A stretch of 29,382 nt of DNA from Aureococcus anophagefferens (lineage: Eukaryota > Sar > Pelagophyceae > Pelagomonadales > Pelagomonadaceae): positions 848,363-877,744 of the forward strand of contig NW_008705577.1 of the NCBI RefSeq assembly GCF_000186865.1. The letters are read 5' to 3'. Positions 26,501 to 29,382 of the stretch are shown here, one piece after another. Position 1 is the stretch's first letter, and each line of letters opens with the position of its first letter. The notes under the pieces were generated by a model. It was not told the DNA's origin. It did no database searches and saw only the letters and a program-made list of their open reading frames with translations. A program made the translations under genes and the position numbers.

Positions 26501-29382
26501 GTACTCGAGGCGCGCGACCGTGCGGAGCGTGAAGGGGAGCCGGGATGTCGTGGCGTCGACGAGAAGCGCTTTCGCGGCGAGGCCGTGGCCGCACAGCGCG
26601 AGGCCGACGGCGCCGTAGGCCAGGAGCGCGGCCTCGGCGAGCGTCGCCGCGGCGCCCCGCCGGCTCAGCATCGCCGCGAGCAGGCCGTCGTCGATGACGG
26701 CGTCGAGGAGCGCCGCGGGCACGAAGGAGCGGAAGACGCGCGCGCCGACGGCCGCCGCGAACGCCGCGGCCGCGAGCAGCGCGCCAAAGCTCGCGAGATC
26801 GACGGCGGAAGACTCAAAGGCCGCGTGGCGGTAGAAGAGGCGCGGCTCCCGCGGCGCGTCCGCCGCCGGCGGGAAGACGGTCGTGCCGCGCGCGGACGAC
26901 CGCGGCGCGAGCCGGCCCTGGCAGAACGCGCGGCCGGCCACGAGGCACCCCGCGCCGACGTCCGCGCCGCCGGCGACGACGGCGTCGGCGCAGACGCGCG
27001 CGCGCGCGCCGACGCGCGCGGCCCTCGCCCCGAAGCGCGTGCCCGCGTCGTCCGCGCGCGTCGGCCGGAGGTGGCTGTGGCGCTCGAGCACCGCGCCGTC
27101 GCCGACGAAACAGAGATCCGGCGCGTCGCTGAGCGCGCCCGCGCGGCCGACGACGACGCCGTCGCCGAGCGTCGCGCCGAGGCGCCGGTACCACGCCGCG
27201 AGGAGCGGCGACCCGTCGAAGTAGGCGAGCACGTTCTCGTCCGCCGCGCGCAGCGCCGCGCCCGCGACGTCGCAGCGGAACGTGTACCAGGACCACTGCG
27301 ACTCGTCGAACGCGGGCCGGTAGGTCCCGACGAGCGCCCACTTGGCGCCAAAGGCCACGGCGAGCGTCGACAGCGCGTAGACGGCCGCGAGCGCCGCGAG
27401 GCGAAGCCACGCGGCGAAGAACGCGCCGTCGCGGACCGCGGCCTCGAGGCCGAGGGCCTCGGCCGCGGCCAGCACGGCGCCGTAGGTCAGCCCGTGGCGG
27501 AGCGCGCCCGCGTGGGCCTTGGCGAGGCCCCAGAGGAAGATGAAGACGGAGCCGGGCGTCCGCGCGATGTTCAGCGCGCCCTCGGCCGCCGCGCGGTCGA
27601 CGCCGCCGCCGCCGCGGGCCCGCGGCGCGCGCGCCGCGCGCCGCGGCGCCGCCGTCCGCGCCGCGGGCCGCCGCCGCGCGACGACGGCGACGAGCTCCCC
27701 GAAGGTCTCGACCTCCAGGAGAAGCATGGGGCTCGCGTCGACGCCGAGGCCCTCGGACACGCGCCGCGCGACCTCGGCGCCGTCGATGGAGTCGAGCCCC
27801 AAGCTCCGGAGGCTCGTCGCCGCCGTCGCGGCGGCCGCGTCGCCGCAGAAGTCCGCGAGGATGTCCCGCAGCCGGGCCGCGACGTCGCCGCCGGGCGCCG
27901 CGGGCGCGGCCGCGCCCGTCGCCGCGCGCACGCGGTCCGCCAGGGCGCCGAAGGTCTCGACCTCCAGCAGGAGCATGGGCGACGCGGATATGCGAAATCT
28001 GTCCGCGACGTCGGCCGCGACGGCCGCGCCGTCGATGCTGTCGAGCCCCAGGCCCGCGAGCGACGTCGCCGCGTCGAGCCGCGCGGCGCCGTCGCGGAGG
28101 TAGGGCCGCAGGAGCGCGCCGAGCGCCGCGTCGACGTCCTCCGCGCGGCCGTCGTCCGCCTCGTCCGCGTCGTCCGCCTCGCCGCCGTCCGCCGCCTCGT
28201 CGTCCGCCCCGCTCGCCGCCTCCGGCGCCGCCCGCTTGACGCGCTCCACGAGCTCCCCGAAGGTCTCGACCTCCAGGAGGAGCATGGGCGACGCGGCCGT
28301 CGAGAAGCGCGCGGCGACGTCGGCCGCGACGGCCGCGCCGTCGATGGAGTCGAGGCCCAGCCCCGCGAGCGACGTGCCGTCGTCGACGGCGCTCGACGCG
28401 TCCCTCAGATAGGGCCGGAGCACGCTCCGGAGCGCGTCGTCGACGCGCTCCGCCGGCGCGGCGCCCTTGCGGCTCGCCGCCGCGCGCCGCGACGCGGTCC
28501 GCGGCGCCTCGACGGCCGCCGCGCGCTCCGAGACCACGCCCTCGAAGAAGCGCCGCCGGAGGTGGCTCGACCGCGCGTCGCGGCGCAGGAACGGCCCCTG
28601 GAGCCGCGCGACGGCGACGACCGGCGGCCCCGGCGCCGCGAGCGCGGCGCCGAGGCCGCGGAACGCGTCCTCGTCGCTCAGCGGCGACCACGCGGACCGC
28701 TGTTCCAGGCGCTCCCGCATCGCCGCGGCCATGCCCCGCTCGGCCCAGGGCCCCCACTGAACACTTCTGATCCCGGCCGTCGCGCGCGCGAGCGCGTCGA
28801 GGGCGCCGTTCGCGGCGCCGTAGGTGCACTGGCCCGCGTTGCCCATGAGCGCCGTCACGGACGAGAACAGGAGGAAGAGCGCCGCGTCGCCGCAGTCGCG
28901 GGCCAACACCAACGCCGGCCGCACCTTGGGCCGCATGACGGCCTCGAGCTTCGCCAGCTCCTCCTGGGCCAGCGCCGCGTCCGCGAGGAGCCCCGCGGCG
29001 TGGACGACGCCCGCGACGGGGCCGAGGTCGGACAAGGCGCGCTCGAGCGCCGCGTCGTCGCCGACGTCGACGGCGAGCGCCTCGACGGCGGCCCCGGCGC
29101 GCCGCGCCGCGGCGTCCAGGTCGTCGCGGCCGGCGACGTAGGCGGCGCTCGCGCCGCCGCTCCTCGACAGCAAGCAGATCCGCGTCGCCGCCGCCGCCGC
29201 GCCGGCGTCGACGTCCCGCGCGCGCAGCTCCAACAACCACCGCGCCACGGCCAGGCCGAGCGCGCCCGTGCCGCCCGTGATGACCAGCACGCCCGCCGGC
29301 GGCGAAACGTCGAAGGCCGACGCCGCGTGGTGCCGCCGGCCCGGCCGGAGCCGCGCGACGGTACGCGACCCGTCGGCGAGTC
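23568..29382 (-). CDS. Giant polyketide-synthase-like protein: KR-ACP-ACP-ACP-Pls-type membrane/hexapeptide domain-AT (5' end outside window)
   Basis: The frame enters at the window edge and ends at 23568. Exons are 29382-24818 and 24617-23568, joined in frame across an introner. Order: (1) ketoreductase, ~29380-28540, with ITGGTGALG, VVHAAGLLADAAL, LLFSSVTALMGNAGQCTYGA-AN; Ser, Tyr and Asn present. (2) Three acyl-carrier domains with GLDSIDGA at ~28340, 28030 and 27785, each ending LLLEVETFG. (3) ~27560-25150, three units of membrane helices plus hexapeptide-like turns, with recurring W-x-R-x-LGA (WYRRLGATLG, WLRCLGADV, WRRLGATVG) and FQGNPARP, resembling the C-terminal domain of poly-lysine synthetase-type NRPSs (Pls/PosA). 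(4) A C-terminal acyltransferase with VVFGGESLYAG, GYSVGE (catalytic Ser) and AYHSPLH. It probably makes or transfers an acyl/polyketide product at a membrane; the product is unknown. The upstream KS is not visible. Confidence 0.92.
24618..24809 (-). mobile_element. Introner element 3 (intron of PKS-like gene), inverted relative to element 2
   Basis: 192 bp flanked by perfect 8-bp repeats ACGGGGAC (24610-24617 and 24810-24817). The terminal inverted repeats are GGGCAGCAAAAGGGTG and CACCCTTTTGCTGCCC, 16 bp perfect. On the gene strand the first repeat copy reads GTCCCCGT and gives the GT donor. The element ends GCTGCCCAG and gives AG, and the second GTCCCCGT opens the next exon. The 200-nt intron (24618-24817) is phase 0 and joins HPGV to VPVSWRAGLAG. 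Its reverse complement differs from element 2 at only about 13 of 192 positions, so both copies are young. Confidence 0.94.
27690..28350. repeat. Three tandem ACP-coding repeats
   Basis: Three units within the PKS-like gene share long stretches at DNA level, notably AAGGTCTCGACCTCCAG (about 27702, 27950, 28260) and CCGTCGATG-TCGAG around the attachment Ser codons (27780, 28030, 28337). Units 1 and 2 (28225-28450 and 27915-28130) are most alike. The third is shorter and its linker differs. Confidence 0.85.

Noticed and set aside
27000..27010. Short GC dinucleotide repeats as CRISPR or functional repeats
   Set aside because: Simple CG/GC alternation from Ala/Arg codons; many similar tracts occur in this GC-rich window.

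Overview
The window looks like nuclear DNA of a very GC-rich stramenopile alga, most probably a pelagophyte such as Aureococcus anophagefferens. This is an inference. It rests on complex-plastid presequences of the AFQAP and twin-arginine lumen type, a tightly packed eukaryotic gene set (eIF5B, FACT SSRP1, ARP4, an F-box/E2-like protein), a putative selenoprotein with three in-frame UGA codons, and introns made of short transposon-like elements with 8-bp target duplications. Introners of that kind have been described for this alga. No tRNA, rRNA, CRISPR or bacterial operon was seen.

Layout. 1-8273 is mostly minus strand: the 5' end of a tandem paralogue of a thylakoid-lumen protein (1-106), the lumen protein itself (333-953), an F-box-like/UBC9-like protein lacking the catalytic Cys (1092-2135), eIF5B in two exons split by an introner (2365-5536), an aspartyl-hydroxylase-like gene split by a second introner (5798-7422), and two poorly resolved coding fragments (about 7590-8273). 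8355-9050 (+) is a thioredoxin-fold protein with a U-G-U-U centre. It converges on a large CPA1 Na+/H+ antiporter (9022-12780, -). SSRP1 (13199-15269, +) and a Myb-like SHAQKYF protein (15527-16654, +) follow. ARP4 (16680 to an N gap at 18124-18260) and a disordered hypothetical protein (18431-19111) lie on minus. A plastid-targeted single-TM protein (19603-20173, -) diverges from RbfA (20293-20961, +). Methylthioribose kinase (21053-22225, +) and an ankyrin protein (22530-23372, +) come next. The right end (23568-29382, -) is the 3' part of a giant polyketide-synthase-like gene that runs off the window.

Most promising points. (1) Three introners at 4113-4315, 6441-6632 and 24618-24809, each flanked by a perfect 8-bp repeat. 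The intron's GT or GC donor is one repeat copy, and the AG acceptor is the element's own terminal bases. Two are 192 bp, nearly identical and in opposite orientations. (2) The U-G-U-U thioredoxin-like selenoprotein. (3) A KR-ACP-ACP-ACP enzyme fused to a membrane/hexapeptide domain resembling the C-terminus of poly-amino-acid synthetases (Pls/PosA type), followed by a C-terminal acyltransferase. (4) An F-box-like and E2-like protein with Ser in place of the catalytic Cys.

The genes do not form one pathway. They are mainly housekeeping genes (translation, chromatin, organelle ribosome assembly, methionine salvage, ion transport) with plastid and secondary-metabolism genes at the two ends.
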